From Paenibacillus terricola (GTDB lineage: Bacteria > Bacillota > Bacilli > Paenibacillales > Paenibacillaceae): a DNA stretch of 64,000 bases. A program made the position numbers and the translations under genes. The notes beneath the pieces are model-generated. The model did not search any database. It was not told the origin of the DNA and saw only the letters and a list, made by a program, of their open reading frames with translations. Where the stretch lies: the NCBI RefSeq assembly GCF_014779765.1, contig NZ_JACXZA010000005.1:248001-312000 (forward strand), in the 5' to 3' direction. This document shows, one piece after another, positions 34,620-44,100 of this stretch; the stretch's first letter is position 1, and each line of letters opens with the position of its first letter.

Positions 34620-35129
34620 CTATTTCGTTTTTGATTTCGATTTGGGCTTGGATGCAGCTTCGATAGCCGCAAGGACGGTATCGACGTGCCCTTTGACCCG
34701 AATGTTGCGCCATTCTTCTACGAGAACGCCCTTCTCATTAATGAGGAAAGTCGATCGTACGATGCCCATATAGTCGCGGCCGTACAGCTTCTTCATCTGC
34801 CAGACGCCGAACTGCTCGCACACCTGATGCTCGGGATCGGCCAGCAGCACGTATGGCAGCTCGTATTTGGCGATAAAACGTTCATGCCGCGCCACGTCAT
34901 CTGTGCTGATACCAATGATTACGGTGTTGTGCGCACTCAGCTTCTCACTTGCATCACGGAAATCGCAAGCCTCCTGCGTGCATGCGGTCGTCATATCCTT
35001 CGGATAGAAGAAGATGATGACCTTCTTCCCTATATAGTCGCTCAGCGAGATCGACCCGCCGCCAGATCCCTCTAACGTGAAACTAGCGACTTTGCGCCCT
35101 AACTCGACTGGTTTAAGCTTCTTCCCCAT
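34620..35129 (-). CDS. bcp: Thioredoxin-dependent peroxiredoxin (PrxQ/Bcp type)
   Basis: A 169-aa thiol peroxidase. Peroxidatic Cys50 in PKDMTTACTQEAC and resolving Cys55, the five-residue spacing of atypical PrxQ. It ends in a Lys/Ser tail (PKSKSKTK). The frame is open 14 codons upstream, but ATG 35129 has AAGGTGG at good spacing. Near hemL and the COG4586/4587/3694-type ABC genes, a grouping that recalls the gsaB-bcp region of Bacillus; perR, which follows there, is not present here. Confidence 0.92.
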   Translation of the reverse strand: MGKKLKPVELGRKVASFTLEGSGGGSISLSDYIGKKVIIFFYPKDMTTACTQEACDFRDASEKLSAHNTVIIGISTDDVARHERFIAKYELPYVLLADPEHQVCEQFGVWQMKKLYGRDYMGIVRSTFLINEKGVLVEEWRNIRVKGHVDTVLAAIEAASKPKSKSKTK

Positions 35130-35228
35130 TGTCATTCCACCTTGTGTCCATCCTACTGTTGATTCCTTCATTATACAGGATGGAAGACGCAGATACGAAT
35201 CGTCTCAACCAAGCAAGCCGCTTCCGTC

Positions 35229-37460
35229 TTAATGCCGTTCGACTACGGCAGGCTGTTCCTGCACCTCTTCATGCTTGCCAGGCCAGAAAGCAGCACGTCC
35301 CAGCAGCGTCGTAATCGCAGGCACGAGGAACGGTCGGACGATAAACGTATCGAGCAGGACGCCAACTGCTGTCACGATACCGAAGTGTACGAGCACTTGA
35401 ATCGGCAGCGACGCCAGCACCGCGAACGTACCTGCCAGAATAATGCCCGCCGATGTAATGACGGAGCCGGTCTCGCTTACGCCTTCGCTGATTGCCTGCT
35501 TAAGCGGCATCCGTTTTCTTTTGTCCCAAATGCTCGAGATCATGAAGATGTTATAATCCTCGCCGAGCGCAACCAGGAACACGAATGCATACAGCGGGAT
35601 CGATCCCGACATCGCATCGGCACCAAGCACATAGTGAATAATAATCCAACCAAGTCCCAGCGCGGCAAAATAAGACAGAATAACGGTGCCGATCAAATAA
35701 GCCGTCGCCACGACGGAGCGGAGATAGAGCAGCAGCAGCAGCGTGATGAGGCCGATGACGATCGGGATGATGACGCGCGTATCGCGATCGCCCGTTTCCT
35801 TCGTGTCATACTGCTCCGCGGTTTGACCGCCGATCCATACGCGATCGTCTGCAGCCGTGCCGCTGCCCGATGACGACAACGCGGCAGCCGCTTCATCATG
35901 CAGCTGCGGAATAAGCTTCATCGCTTCGAGCGAATAAGGATTCATCGTCAGATTAACGTTCATCGCGGCGATATTGGCATTCGCCTTGCCCTGCTCCGGT
36001 TCAGATACGCTTGCTACGTACGGAAGCTTCGACAGACGCTCCGACACAGCCTTAACATCGCCGCCCTCCGTGTCGACAATGACGCGTACCGGCGCGAGAC
36101 TGCCCTCCGAGAACTGCTCGCCGATGACCTTGAAGCCTTCGCGGGACTCCATATCGGACGGGAACGAGGACAGAATATCGAATGTTACTTTCACTTGAGA
36201 AGAGAAGCCTGCCAATACGCCGAGCAATATGACCGTCGAGAGCACGACAGCCCACGGGCGGCGAACGACGATGCGGCCGATTCGACCGGCGCGAGCGGTT
36301 TTCTTCGCCGGCACTGGCTTGCCTTTCTTGCGTGCGCGCTCCGCAATCATCTCCGGCGTGCGCGGCACGAACGGATAGAACGATGCGCGGCCAATAATCG
36401 CGAGCAGCGCAGGCACAAGCGTCAGGCTGGCGATGGCCATAATGAGAATCGACAAGCTGAATGGCACAGCGAATCGGTGATAAGCGCCATATTGCGCGAA
36501 CAGCAGCGCCGACAGCGACAATACGACCGTCAGGCCGCTCATTGCAATAGCGCCTGCGGAACCGGTCAACGCCTTCATCAGCGCCTCCCGCTTGCTCTTC
36601 ACCTCGCCCAAATGATGACGGAATTGCGAGATGAGGAACAAGCAGTAGTCTGTTCCTGCACCGAACAACAGCACCGTCATAATGGATATGCCTTGGGAGT
36701 CGATCGTGATCCAGCCTTCGTGCGCCATCGCGCCAAGAATCGGACTGACGACCATATAGGCGAATCCGACCGCAATAAGCGGAATGAATGCCAGTACAGG
36801 CGAACGATAGATCAGCAGCAAAATAATTAAGACAAGCAGTACCGTTCCCAAGAGCAGCGAAACGTCTGCGTTCTTGAACAAGCCGGTCGCGTCGACTTGA
36901 ATGCCGACAGGACCTGTGATGCGAGCACTAAGCGCGTCCGCCGCGTCCGTCGACGCGTTGAACGGATCGCCGCCCAGCGTCGCCTTCGCCTCTTCGCGAA
37001 GCTGATCCAAACTTTCTTTCAGCTTCTCAGTGTCTGCGCTGGATGCGAACAGAACAGGCGTTACGATTGTGCTTCCGTCTTCGGACAGCTCTGCCTGCAA
37101 GGCAGGCATCGGCAGCTTGTGAAGGGGCGGCACGCCAACCTGCTCCGGCAGCGGCGCAGCCTCCCACTGAGCGGTCAGCTTCTGCAGCGCAGCCAGGTCT
37201 TCCGCGCTTAATCCGCCTTCGCGGTGAAGCACAAGCAGCGCAGGCGTCCCGCTGTCGCTCGGGAATTCTCTTGCGTCTACTGCTGCTGCTTGCACGGATG
37301 GCTTCGCATCGCTCAAGTTAGCCGCATTATTCACCTCCTCGTCTCCGACAGCCGGCAATGCAACCGTCAGTACTACCGCCAGCACCAGCCAGATCAGAAG
37401 CGTGATCCATCGTCCCCTCTTTCCCGTAACCGTAGAGTAAAGTCGTTCATACATAGCCAT
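35229..37460 (-). CDS. MMPL/RND-family membrane exporter
   Basis: A 743-aa protein with twelve predicted helices in two halves, each with a large extracellular loop after the first helix. The repeated motif ALGEDYNIFMISSIWDKRK in the C half and GAGTDYCLFLISQFRHHL in the N half are MMPL proton-relay segments (GxxxDY). Likely exports lipids, antimicrobials or other hydrophobic compounds. ATG 37460 has GGAGG 7 bases upstream. Divergent from a TetR gene with a palindromic site between, so probably a regulated drug or lipid efflux pump. Confidence 0.9.
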   Translation of the reverse strand: MAMYERLYSTVTGKRGRWITLLIWLVLAVVLTVALPAVGDEEVNNAANLSDAKPSVQAAAVDAREFPSDSGTPALLVLHREGGLSAEDLAALQKLTAQWEAAPLPEQVGVPPLHKLPMPALQAELSEDGSTIVTPVLFASSADTEKLKESLDQLREEAKATLGGDPFNASTDAADALSARITGPVGIQVDATGLFKNADVSLLLGTVLLVLIILLLIYRSPVLAFIPLIAVGFAYMVVSPILGAMAHEGWITIDSQGISIMTVLLFGAGTDYCLFLISQFRHHLGEVKSKREALMKALTGSAGAIAMSGLTVVLSLSALLFAQYGAYHRFAVPFSLSILIMAIASLTLVPALLAIIGRASFYPFVPRTPEMIAERARKKGKPVPAKKTARAGRIGRIVVRRPWAVVLSTVILLGVLAGFSSQVKVTFDILSSFPSDMESREGFKVIGEQFSEGSLAPVRVIVDTEGGDVKAVSERLSKLPYVASVSEPEQGKANANIAAMNVNLTMNPYSLEAMKLIPQLHDEAAAALSSSGSGTAADDRVWIGGQTAEQYDTKETGDRDTRVIIPIVIGLITLLLLLYLRSVVATAYLIGTVILSYFAALGLGWIIIHYVLGADAMSGSIPLYAFVFLVALGEDYNIFMISSIWDKRKRMPLKQAISEGVSETGSVITSAGIILAGTFAVLASLPIQVLVHFGIVTAVGVLLDTFIVRPFLVPAITTLLGRAAFWPGKHEEVQEQPAVVERH

Positions 37461-37514
37461 CTTGCATCCTCCGTTCAAAGTTCATGCTATAATAAGCGTG
37501 TCGAGCTAGTTTTA

Positions 37515-37541
37515 ATTATATATACCGTACGGTTAATTAAT
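37515..37541. promoter_or_regulatory. TetR-type operator between mmpL and tetR genes
   Basis: ACCGTACGGT (37524-37533) is a perfect palindrome flanked by TTAATTA on one side and TTAATTAA on the other, a typical TetR operator for efflux genes. It is placed to control both divergent genes. Confidence 0.65.
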
Positions 37542-37586
37542 CAATGTCTGTATTCGAATTTTTTGTTAAATGAAGGTGTCCAACAT

Positions 37587-38207
37587 ATGAAGAATGAACG
37601 TCCAACAAAATCGCTCGGTCGTCCGAAACGCAATGAGCAGGATGCTCCGACGCGCGATACGATTATTCAGATCGCCTCCCGCCTGTTCTTGGAGAATGGC
37701 TATGAGCCGATTTCCTTGAATCTAATCGCAGAGAAATGCGGCATGACGAAGGCTTCTCTCTATTATCACTTTGCCAACAAAGCGGAGCTTTTCACCGAGT
37801 CGCTGATCTGGATGCTGTCTCGCGCTCGCATGAATACGGAGAAGCTGCTGCACGAGGCAAGAGACTTGAAGAGCGGGCTCGAGACGTTGGCCATCATTAA
37901 GATGTCCACTCAGCATATGGACTTCGAATCCATCATGCGCGAATCGTCAAGCAACCTGACCGAGGATCAGCTGATCCGGATAAGAGCGACGGAACACAAC
38001 CTGCACGACGTGCTTGCGATTCATTTTCAGGCTGCAATGGATAAGGGCCATATGCGACAGGCGAACCCGCTGCTTCTGTCGCATACGCTGAGCGCGATGT
38101 TGATGCTCGGCAATCGGCAGGAGCCTGCCGATCTGTTCGAATCGGTGCCGGAGCTGGCGAAGGCGATCATCGATCTGTTCTGGAACGGCGTCACGCCGGA
38201 GCGTTGA
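37587..38207 (+). CDS. TetR/AcrR family transcriptional regulator
   Basis: A 206-aa repressor. N-terminal HTH at about 25-70: IIQIASRLFLENGYEPISLNLIA then GMTKASLYYHFANKAELF, the classic TetR form. The C-terminal ligand domain is variable. The open frame extends 121 codons upstream but runs into the divergent exporter; ATG 37587 has GAAGGTG at good spacing and begins MKNERPTKS. Likely represses the MMPL exporter and itself. Confidence 0.92.
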   Translation: MKNERPTKSLGRPKRNEQDAPTRDTIIQIASRLFLENGYEPISLNLIAEKCGMTKASLYYHFANKAELFTESLIWMLSRARMNTEKLLHEARDLKSGLETLAIIKMSTQHMDFESIMRESSSNLTEDQLIRIRATEHNLHDVLAIHFQAAMDKGHMRQANPLLLSHTLSAMLMLGNRQEPADLFESVPELAKAIIDLFWNGVTPER

Positions 38208-38224
38208 TGTGTGGAAAGTTGTAC

Positions 38225-38287
38225 AAAAAAAGGAGCTGTCCCAGCGGTTATCGTCGACGATAATCAGCTGTGAACAGCTCCTTTTTC
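38225..38287. terminator. Terminator after tetR
   Basis: AAAAGGAGCTGT pairs with ACAGCTCCTTTT. An internal ATCGTCGACGAT palindrome lies in the loop. A- and T-runs on both sides make it bidirectional, serving also the ABC permease gene on the minus strand. Confidence 0.85.
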
Positions 38288-38324
38288 TACATAAAAGCAC
38301 GTGTTTGAACTTCCTCTTATAAAC

Positions 38325-39116
38325 TTAAGAGCCCGCTCCGCGATACCGCTTCACGCCGGTATTCCACACGGTCAGCCCGATCGCGAACACAATCAAACCT
38401 ACCAGCGGTGTATATAAAGCAAGCGAAGCCATATCGTCATGTTTCTCGCCTAGGAAATACGAGGCTGGAATGATGCCCACGAAAGCAAATGGCAGCAACC
38501 ACGTCAGTACGAACCGGATAATCTTGTTGTAGATGTTAACGGGATAGCGGCCGTAGTTCTGAATGTTGTACATCAGCGGCAGAATGCCCGTTGGCGCGTC
38601 CGAGTAGAACGAAATCGCCGTCAATGCCGTGTACAAGCCCATATAGATAAGCACTGCTCCTAGCGTGAACAGCGCCATTACCGGAATGAACCACCAATAG
38701 AACGTCAGATCAAGCTGCGTCCAGCTGATGATCATAATGATGATGCCGACCAGCGAACCAAATAATGACGGAGGATCGATATTCTCAAGCATGACTTGGA
38801 ACAGGTTATGCGCCGGACGCGTCAGTACGCGGTCCATTTCCCCTTTGGCAATATAGCGATCGGAGAAATTCCACAGGTTGAAGAACGTCCCGAAGATGCC
38901 GAATGGCACCATGAAAAATCCGTATACGAATACAACTTCCGCCTCCGACCAGCCGCCAAGCGACTCGGTTTGCTGGAAGACGATCAGGATGAAGACGAGG
39001 TTAACGCCCTGGAACAACAGATCCGACAGCACCTCGATCCAGAAGTCCGCCCGGTACGTAAGGCGCGTCTTCGCATAGTTCTTCATATATTCCCAGAATA
39101 GCGATAAATAGAACAT
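38325..39116 (-). CDS. ABC-2 family exporter permease (COG3694-like)
   Basis: A 263-aa protein with six helices. It contains FFNLWNFSDRYIAKGEMDRVLTRP, the family's cytoplasmic motif, and LYTALTAISFYSD. The frame is open 38 codons upstream inside the previous gene, but ATG 39116 begins MFYLSLFWEYMKNYAKTRLTYR, the usual N-terminus, 8 bases after the preceding stop with GGGGG upstream. Third gene of an ATPase-permease-permease exporter; substrate unknown. Confidence 0.85.
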   Translation of the reverse strand: MFYLSLFWEYMKNYAKTRLTYRADFWIEVLSDLLFQGVNLVFILIVFQQTESLGGWSEAEVVFVYGFFMVPFGIFGTFFNLWNFSDRYIAKGEMDRVLTRPAHNLFQVMLENIDPPSLFGSLVGIIIMIISWTQLDLTFYWWFIPVMALFTLGAVLIYMGLYTALTAISFYSDAPTGILPLMYNIQNYGRYPVNIYNKIIRFVLTWLLPFAFVGIIPASYFLGEKHDDMASLALYTPLVGLIVFAIGLTVWNTGVKRYRGAGS

Positions 39117-39124
39117 AGCTAACG

Positions 39125-39919
39125 TTAACCCCCTTGCACGAACAGCCGCGTACGCGCAGCCCGCCACATCAACAGAATCGGTATAAGAAGCACAACGAAC
39201 CAGATAACCTGTACGCCGAACACGCCCCAAGCGTCTGACAGCGGCGTTCTGCCCGTGAATACGGCACTAGGCAAATAGGTGATAGCCTGGAACGGCAGCC
39301 ACTTCATCGCAACCGACAGCCAGGCCGGGAAGAACGCGATTGGCACGATAACCCCAGAGAACAGGTCGACAATGACTCTCTTCATGCGCATCATGCCTTC
39401 GTTATTCTCCACGAAGAAAGCGAACAGGCCGGTCAACATATTGATCTGCGTATTAATAAGAAAAGCAAAGAACAGCATCACCAAGTAGATTGCCCATACC
39501 TTTGGGTCGGTAGGCAGCGATACCGGGAACAACAAGCATACGATGATCATGCCAGGAACCATAAACAGGAGCAGGCGGAACAGACCTTCGCCGAAGCCCT
39601 GCATCATTTTCACCGCTAGATATGAATATGGACGGATCAATTGGACTGCGACGCTGCCATCCCGAATTTCATTGGCGATTTCTCGGTCTAGATTGTTGAA
39701 ATAGAACGCGCGCGCCATCCAAGATACAGCCACATAGGTCGTCATCTGCGCGACGGTGAAGCCCGCCAATACTTGCTTGTCCCCATAAATAGCCTGCCAC
39801 AAGAAATAATAAGCACCGATATTGATTGCGTAAATAATGATGCCGCTGTAGTAATTCACCCGGTAGGCAAGCATCATGAGAAAGCGGATGCGGATAAAAT
39901 CAATGTACGCGCTCATCAT
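39125..39919 (-). CDS. ABC-2 family exporter permease (COG4587-like)
   Basis: A 264-aa protein with six helices. Family-typical NNLDREIANEIRDGSVAVQLIRPYSYLAVKM and a C-terminal LPFQAITYLPSAVFTGR. The start ATGATG overlaps the ATPase stop by four bases (ATGA), so the two are translationally coupled. It forms the membrane channel with the COG3694-like permease encoded next. Confidence 0.87.
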   Translation of the reverse strand: MMSAYIDFIRIRFLMMLAYRVNYYSGIIIYAINIGAYYFLWQAIYGDKQVLAGFTVAQMTTYVAVSWMARAFYFNNLDREIANEIRDGSVAVQLIRPYSYLAVKMMQGFGEGLFRLLLFMVPGMIIVCLLFPVSLPTDPKVWAIYLVMLFFAFLINTQINMLTGLFAFFVENNEGMMRMKRVIVDLFSGVIVPIAFFPAWLSVAMKWLPFQAITYLPSAVFTGRTPLSDAWGVFGVQVIWFVVLLIPILLMWRAARTRLFVQGG

Positions 39920-40998
39920 GACCGATTCGCTCCATTGCTCTCCGAATCCGTTGCAATCTCGAGCGCTGCCGCTGCTGCCGCCTTTGTCTCGGCGCTGCCC
40001 GACTGGTAAATTTCACGGACGATCTCGTCGGTATTCGTCTCCATAATTTTGATATCGCGAATATCAGCCGAGGAGCCGACGACGCGCGCCAGCGCATCCG
40101 ATACATTAATGGCATTCGGCAGCCACATGGCTGCTTCTACCCCATTCTCCAGCGTCCACGTTACACCGTCTAGACCTTCCGTTAGCGCACGCAGACGTTC
40201 CATACTTACTGCGGAACCGAATTGGAATTTAATCTCGCGTCCTTTGCTCCAGCGCGACTTCAATTCCTCCAGACCGCCGTCATAAATAATTCGTCCGTCG
40301 TCCAGCATAATAACACGAGAACATAATGCTTCGATATCCTGCAGGTCATGTGTTGTGAGCAAAATAGTCGTTCCGTGCTCTTTGTTCATCCCTTTCAGAA
40401 ACTCGCGGATTTCGGTCTTTACGATGATATCGAGACCAATCGTTGGTTCATCGAGGAACAGGATCGACGGATTGTGCAGCAGCGAAGCTACGAGCTCGCA
40501 GCGCATCCGCTGACCAAGGCTCAGCTTCCGAACCGGACGGTTCAGAAGTTCGCCAAGCTGCAGCCGTTCCACCAGTTCATCAAGCCTGCGACGGAAATCG
40601 GCTTCCGGCACGCGATACACTTTGCGAAGGAGCTGGAACGACTCGATAACGCCGATATCCCACCAGAGCTGCGAGCGCTGACCGAAGACGACGCCGATTT
40701 CTTTCACGAATTTCTCCCGTTCCTTATGGGGAACATAGCCGTTCACCTTCAGCTTGCCGGAGGTTGGGACGAGAATGCCCGTCAACATTTTGATCGTTGT
40801 TGACTTGCCTGCCCCATTCTCGCCGATGTAGCCGCAAATCTCGCCTTGCGGGATTTGGAACGTAATATCTTTCACTGCCGTTATTTCCCGATACTCGCGT
40901 TTGAACAAATCCTTCAGCGCGCCTCCGAGACCGGCACGATTGTTCTGTACTTTAAACTGTTTGCGTAGATCTTGAACGTCGATTGCAAGCCGTGACAA
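39916..40998 (-). CDS. ABC exporter ATPase (COG4586-like)
   Basis: A 360-aa nucleotide-binding subunit. Walker A GENGAGKST, Q-loop FGQRSQLWWD, signature LSLGQRMRCELVASLL (family-specific variant of LSGGQ), Walker B ILFLDEPTIGLD, His switch LTTHDLQD. A long C-terminal domain ends in an Ala-rich tail. TTG at 40998 has AAAGGGG 8 bases upstream, so I prefer it over the more upstream open frame. First gene of a three-gene exporter; two repeated operator-like sites lie upstream. Confidence 0.88.
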   Translation of the reverse strand: MSRLAIDVQDLRKQFKVQNNRAGLGGALKDLFKREYREITAVKDITFQIPQGEICGYIGENGAGKSTTIKMLTGILVPTSGKLKVNGYVPHKEREKFVKEIGVVFGQRSQLWWDIGVIESFQLLRKVYRVPEADFRRRLDELVERLQLGELLNRPVRKLSLGQRMRCELVASLLHNPSILFLDEPTIGLDIIVKTEIREFLKGMNKEHGTTILLTTHDLQDIEALCSRVIMLDDGRIIYDGGLEELKSRWSKGREIKFQFGSAVSMERLRALTEGLDGVTWTLENGVEAAMWLPNAINVSDALARVVGSSADIRDIKIMETNTDEIVREIYQSGSAETKAAAAAALEIATDSESNGANRS

Positions 40999-41026
40999 TG
41001 TGTGAACCCCTTTCTGTCTTTCCAAA

Positions 41027-41084
41027 TTTACCAGTTTATTATCAACCTTACATCATCTGAATTTATAAACTTTACCAGTTTATA
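41027..41084 (-). promoter_or_regulatory. Twin operator-like repeats before the ABC exporter
   Basis: TTTACCAGTTTAT occurs at 41027-41039 and again at 41071-41083. The second copy is part of a perfect palindrome, TATAAACT-N5-AGTTTATA (41064-41084). They flank the likely promoter of the exporter operon. No regulator gene is adjacent. Confidence 0.5.
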
Positions 41085-41392
41085 TGGATGATTATACGCT
41101 GACTGGAAAAGCAATCCTGCCTTCTCTAACCGTTGGTCGTAAGCGCATTTCATCCCGCAGAAATATAAGCTTACATATAAAATAAGCATTTTTACAGTCT
41201 TTTATTTCGCTAAAATCGACCCTCAACGAATGGACTCATTCTCAGAAAAGACTAAAATAAAGGTTTTCTCATAATTGCTAATTCAATATAACTTGATTCC
41301 ATCTACCCCTGAGCTTTATAATTTTATGATGTGTATATCTGTAATTGTTCGAGATGCACAAGAAAGCATACTCCAAAAAGGAGCGACATTCA
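41085..41392. other. AT-rich spacer between divergent ABC exporter and LCP gene
   Basis: About 300 bp without a gene or strong hairpin. It must carry the promoter of the LCP gene; no clear -35/-10 pair could be chosen. Confidence 0.4.
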
Positions 41393-42478
41393 ATGGAAGC
41401 GCGTAAGAAAGGGAAACGCAGACCGTGGTGGATGTGGTCATTGTTCGGTTTGCTGATTGTTGTTGCAGGTCTTTTCGTCTGGGCAGCTGTCTACGGAGTA
41501 GGCGTCTACAACGCTTTGGACGGTTTAAATAAAAGCGACGAAGAGTCCAAGTTTACGCAATTCAACGATCAAAATACGACAACGGCCGAACCGCCGAAGT
41601 GGGAAGGCACTGAGCGCGTCAACATCCTGCTCATGGGCGGCGATGGCCGCGGCTTGGAGAAAAGCCAAGTCGCACGCTCCGATACGATGATGGTCGTATC
41701 CATCGATCCAGCTACGAAGAAAGCGCATGTGTTCTCCGTTCTTCGAGACTCCTTCGTCGATATCGAAGGCCATGGCAAAGGACGGATCAATACAGCCGTA
41801 ACGCTTGGCGGCGAACGCCTGGCGCGCACAACGATCGGGAATCTTCTAGGACTAGATATTCAATATTACATTTATACCGAATTCGAAGGCTTCAAATCAC
41901 TCATTGATGCAATCGGCGGCATCGATTTCTATGTAGAGAAGGATATGAACTATGTCGACAATGCCGACGGCAATCGTTACGATATCCATCTCAAGCAAGG
42001 CCAGCAGCATCTCGATGGCGATCATGCCTTGCAATATGTGCGGTTCCGTCATGACGCGATGAGCGACTTCACGCGGACGGAGCGCCAGCGGGAGTTCATG
42101 CAAGCCGTTGCGAGCAAAATCATGTCCGGCTGGAACATCGTTCACATCACGGATATCATCAAGAGCGTCTCCCCTTACATCGAGACGAATCTGACGGTTG
42201 AAGACATGCTGAAGCTGGGCCAGCTTGGTCTAGGCGTCAGCGTTGCAGGTACCGAGCAAGTGCCTCCGATGGACCTGATCGGCGAAGATAAAGTCGGCGG
42301 CGCAGCGGTTATCGGCATCAAGGACGAGGACAAGCTCCGCGAGTTCGTTCAAGAGGAGTTGGCGAAGGATAAGAATGCGCCAGCTGCAACGGACGGTACG
42401 TCGACCGACGGCACGTCCACGGATGGTTCAACGAGCGGCAGTACGAGCGGCTCAAGCTCAAGCTCGACTAGCAAATAA
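41393..42478 (+). CDS. LytR-CpsA-Psr (LCP) family wall-polymer ligase
   Basis: A 361-aa protein. Basic cytoplasmic tail, one helix (about 13-35), then the extracellular LCP domain: NILLMGGDGRG, SDTMMVVSIDP, FSVLRDSFVDI, GRINTAVTLGG, and QYVRFRHDAMSDFTRTERQREF with the conserved arginines that bind polyprenyl phosphate. It likely transfers teichoic acid or another polymer from its lipid carrier to peptidoglycan. The C-terminus is a low-complexity TDGTSTDGSTSG... tail. ATG 41393 has AAGGAG. Monocistronic with a terminator. Confidence 0.93.
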   Translation: MEARKKGKRRPWWMWSLFGLLIVVAGLFVWAAVYGVGVYNALDGLNKSDEESKFTQFNDQNTTTAEPPKWEGTERVNILLMGGDGRGLEKSQVARSDTMMVVSIDPATKKAHVFSVLRDSFVDIEGHGKGRINTAVTLGGERLARTTIGNLLGLDIQYYIYTEFEGFKSLIDAIGGIDFYVEKDMNYVDNADGNRYDIHLKQGQQHLDGDHALQYVRFRHDAMSDFTRTERQREFMQAVASKIMSGWNIVHITDIIKSVSPYIETNLTVEDMLKLGQLGLGVSVAGTEQVPPMDLIGEDKVGGAAVIGIKDEDKLREFVQEELAKDKNAPAATDGTSTDGTSTDGSTSGSTSGSSSSSTSK

Positions 42479-42486
42479 CACATGTT

Positions 42487-42547
42487 AACCCCTTTCAGAG
42501 CGGATGGAGCCAAGTAAGCTCTCTTCGTTGGAAAGGGGTTTTATTTA
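42487..42547 (+). terminator. Terminator after LCP gene
   Basis: AACCCCTTTC (42487-42496) pairs with GAAAGGGGTT (42531-42540), with a second small stem in the loop (GAGC/GCTC), then TTATTTAT. Confidence 0.75.
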
Positions 42548-42631
42548 TAACCAGGCGGCAGGAGCGAATGCTGGCGGCTAGTGGTATAATAGCGTTTAGG
42601 TTTGTACTGCACTAACGGAGGTTATTCAATC

Positions 42632-43942
42632 ATGGCTATGAATCGTGCGCGATCCGCGCAATTGTATGAAGAAGCACTGCAGCATATTGTCGGCGGCGTG
42701 AACAGCCCGTCCCGCTCGTTCAAAGCGGTTGGCGGCGGCGCCCCTGTATTCATGGAACGCGCGAACGGCGCTTACTTCTGGGATGTTGACGGCAACCGAT
42801 ACATCGATTATTTGGCCGCATACGGCCCTATTATTACAGGTCATGCTCATCCGCATATTACGGAAGCGATTATACGCGCTGCAACGAACGGTACCCTATA
42901 CGGTACGCCGACGGAGCTGGAGATTAAGCTAGCCCGTATGCTCAAGGAAGCGATCCCTTCGATGGACAAGGTCCGCTTCGTCAACTCTGGTACAGAGGCG
43001 GTCATGTCCACGATCCGTGTTGCTCGTGCCTACACCAAACGGAGCAAAATCATCAAGTTCGCCGGCTGTTACCACGGCCACTCGGACCTTGTACTTGTCG
43101 CGGCAGGATCCGGTCCTTCGACGCTCGGCATTCCCGACAGCGCAGGCATTCCGACGAGCATTGCGCATGAGGTTATTACGGTGCCGTTCAACGATATTGA
43201 TGCGCTTCGCGCTGCACTTGAGCGTTGGGGCGATGACACAGCGGCTGTCATGGTCGAGCCGATTGTCGGCAACTTCGGGATGGTTATGCCGAAACCAGGC
43301 TTCCTAGAAGCCCTCTGCAAGGTGACGCGCGAGTTTGGCGCACTCGTTATCTACGACGAAGTTATCAGCGCATTCCGCTTCCACTATGGCAGCACGCAGA
43401 CGTATCATGCGTTCCCGGATCAAGCAGCTGTTGAACCCGACCTGACGGCACTGGGCAAAATTATAGGCGGCGGCCTTCCGATCGGCGCCTATGGCGGACG
43501 CAAAATCATTATGGAGCAGGTCGCGCCGCTCGGCCCTGCTTACCAGGCCGGCACGATGGCCGGTAACCCGGCTTCAATCTCTGCCGGTATCGCATGCCTG
43601 GAGGTGCTAAGCGCACCAGGCGTTTATGAAGAGATGGAGCGCCTTGCGATCCGCCTCGCCGACGGCTTCAACGAAGCCGCCGCTCGCCATGGCGTACCGA
43701 TGACGATCAACCGCATCCGCGGCGCGTTCTCGACTCACTTCTGCGACCATCCGATCACGAACTACGAGGAAGCGCAGCAGACCGACAGCGAGCAATTCGC
43801 TCGTTTCTTCCGCGGCTTGCTCGAGGAAGGCATCTGCATCGCACCGTCGAAGTATGAGGCATGGTTCTTGACGACGGCGCACACCGATGCTGACGTTGAT
43901 GCGACGATTGCGGCGGCAGATCGGGCGCTCAAGGGGATTTGA
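42632..43942 (+). CDS. hemL: Glutamate-1-semialdehyde 2,1-aminomutase (second-copy type)
   Basis: A 436-aa PLP enzyme forming 5-aminolevulinate for heme synthesis. Start [28 protein letters not shown] lysine Lys276 in [19 protein letters not shown], and [16 protein letters not shown] are diagnostic. ATG 42632 has GGAGG ten bases upstream. It is not within a hem operon, so it resembles the stand-alone GsaB paralogue of Bacillales, which in Bacillus also lies near bcp. No terminator directly after; repeated DNA follows. Confidence 0.95.
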   Translation: MAMNRARSAQLYEEALQHIVGGVNSPSRSFKAVGGGAPVFMERANGAYFWDVDGNRYIDYLAAYGPIITGHAHPHITEAIIRAATNGTLYGTPTELEIKLARMLKEAIPSMDKVRFVNSGTEAVMSTIRVARAYTKRSKIIKFAGCYHGHSDLVLVAAGSGPSTLGIPDSAGIPTSIAHEVITVPFNDIDALRAALERWGDDTAAVMVEPIVGNFGMVMPKPGFLEALCKVTREFGALVIYDEVISAFRFHYGSTQTYHAFPDQAAVEPDLTALGKIIGGGLPIGAYGGRKIIMEQVAPLGPAYQAGTMAGNPASISAGIACLEVLSAPGVYEEMERLAIRLADGFNEAAARHGVPMTINRIRGAFSTHFCDHPITNYEEAQQTDSEQFARFFRGLLEEGICIAPSKYEAWFLTTAHTDADVDATIAAADRALKGI

Positions 43943-43989
43943 TCCCCTTGAGAACCCCTAATTTTCATTCATTAAAACATAAATCTTCT

Positions 43990-44100
43990 AAACCATTAAA
44001 ACCAATTTTTCTACCCACCCAAACCCTCCCTGCAAGGGAGGGCCCCAAAGGTCGTGTGACCTCTGGACTCCTCACAAGGACGGTTTCTTGATTATGAGGG
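43990..44100. repeat. Dispersed repeat element, copy 2
   Basis: Repeats without mismatch the 37-base core of the 34.3-kb element (TTCTACCCACCCAAACCC through GGGAGGGCCCC) at 44009-44045, preceded in both by AAACCATTAA. The following sequence differs and leads into the 200-bp tandem repeat. Confidence 0.75.
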
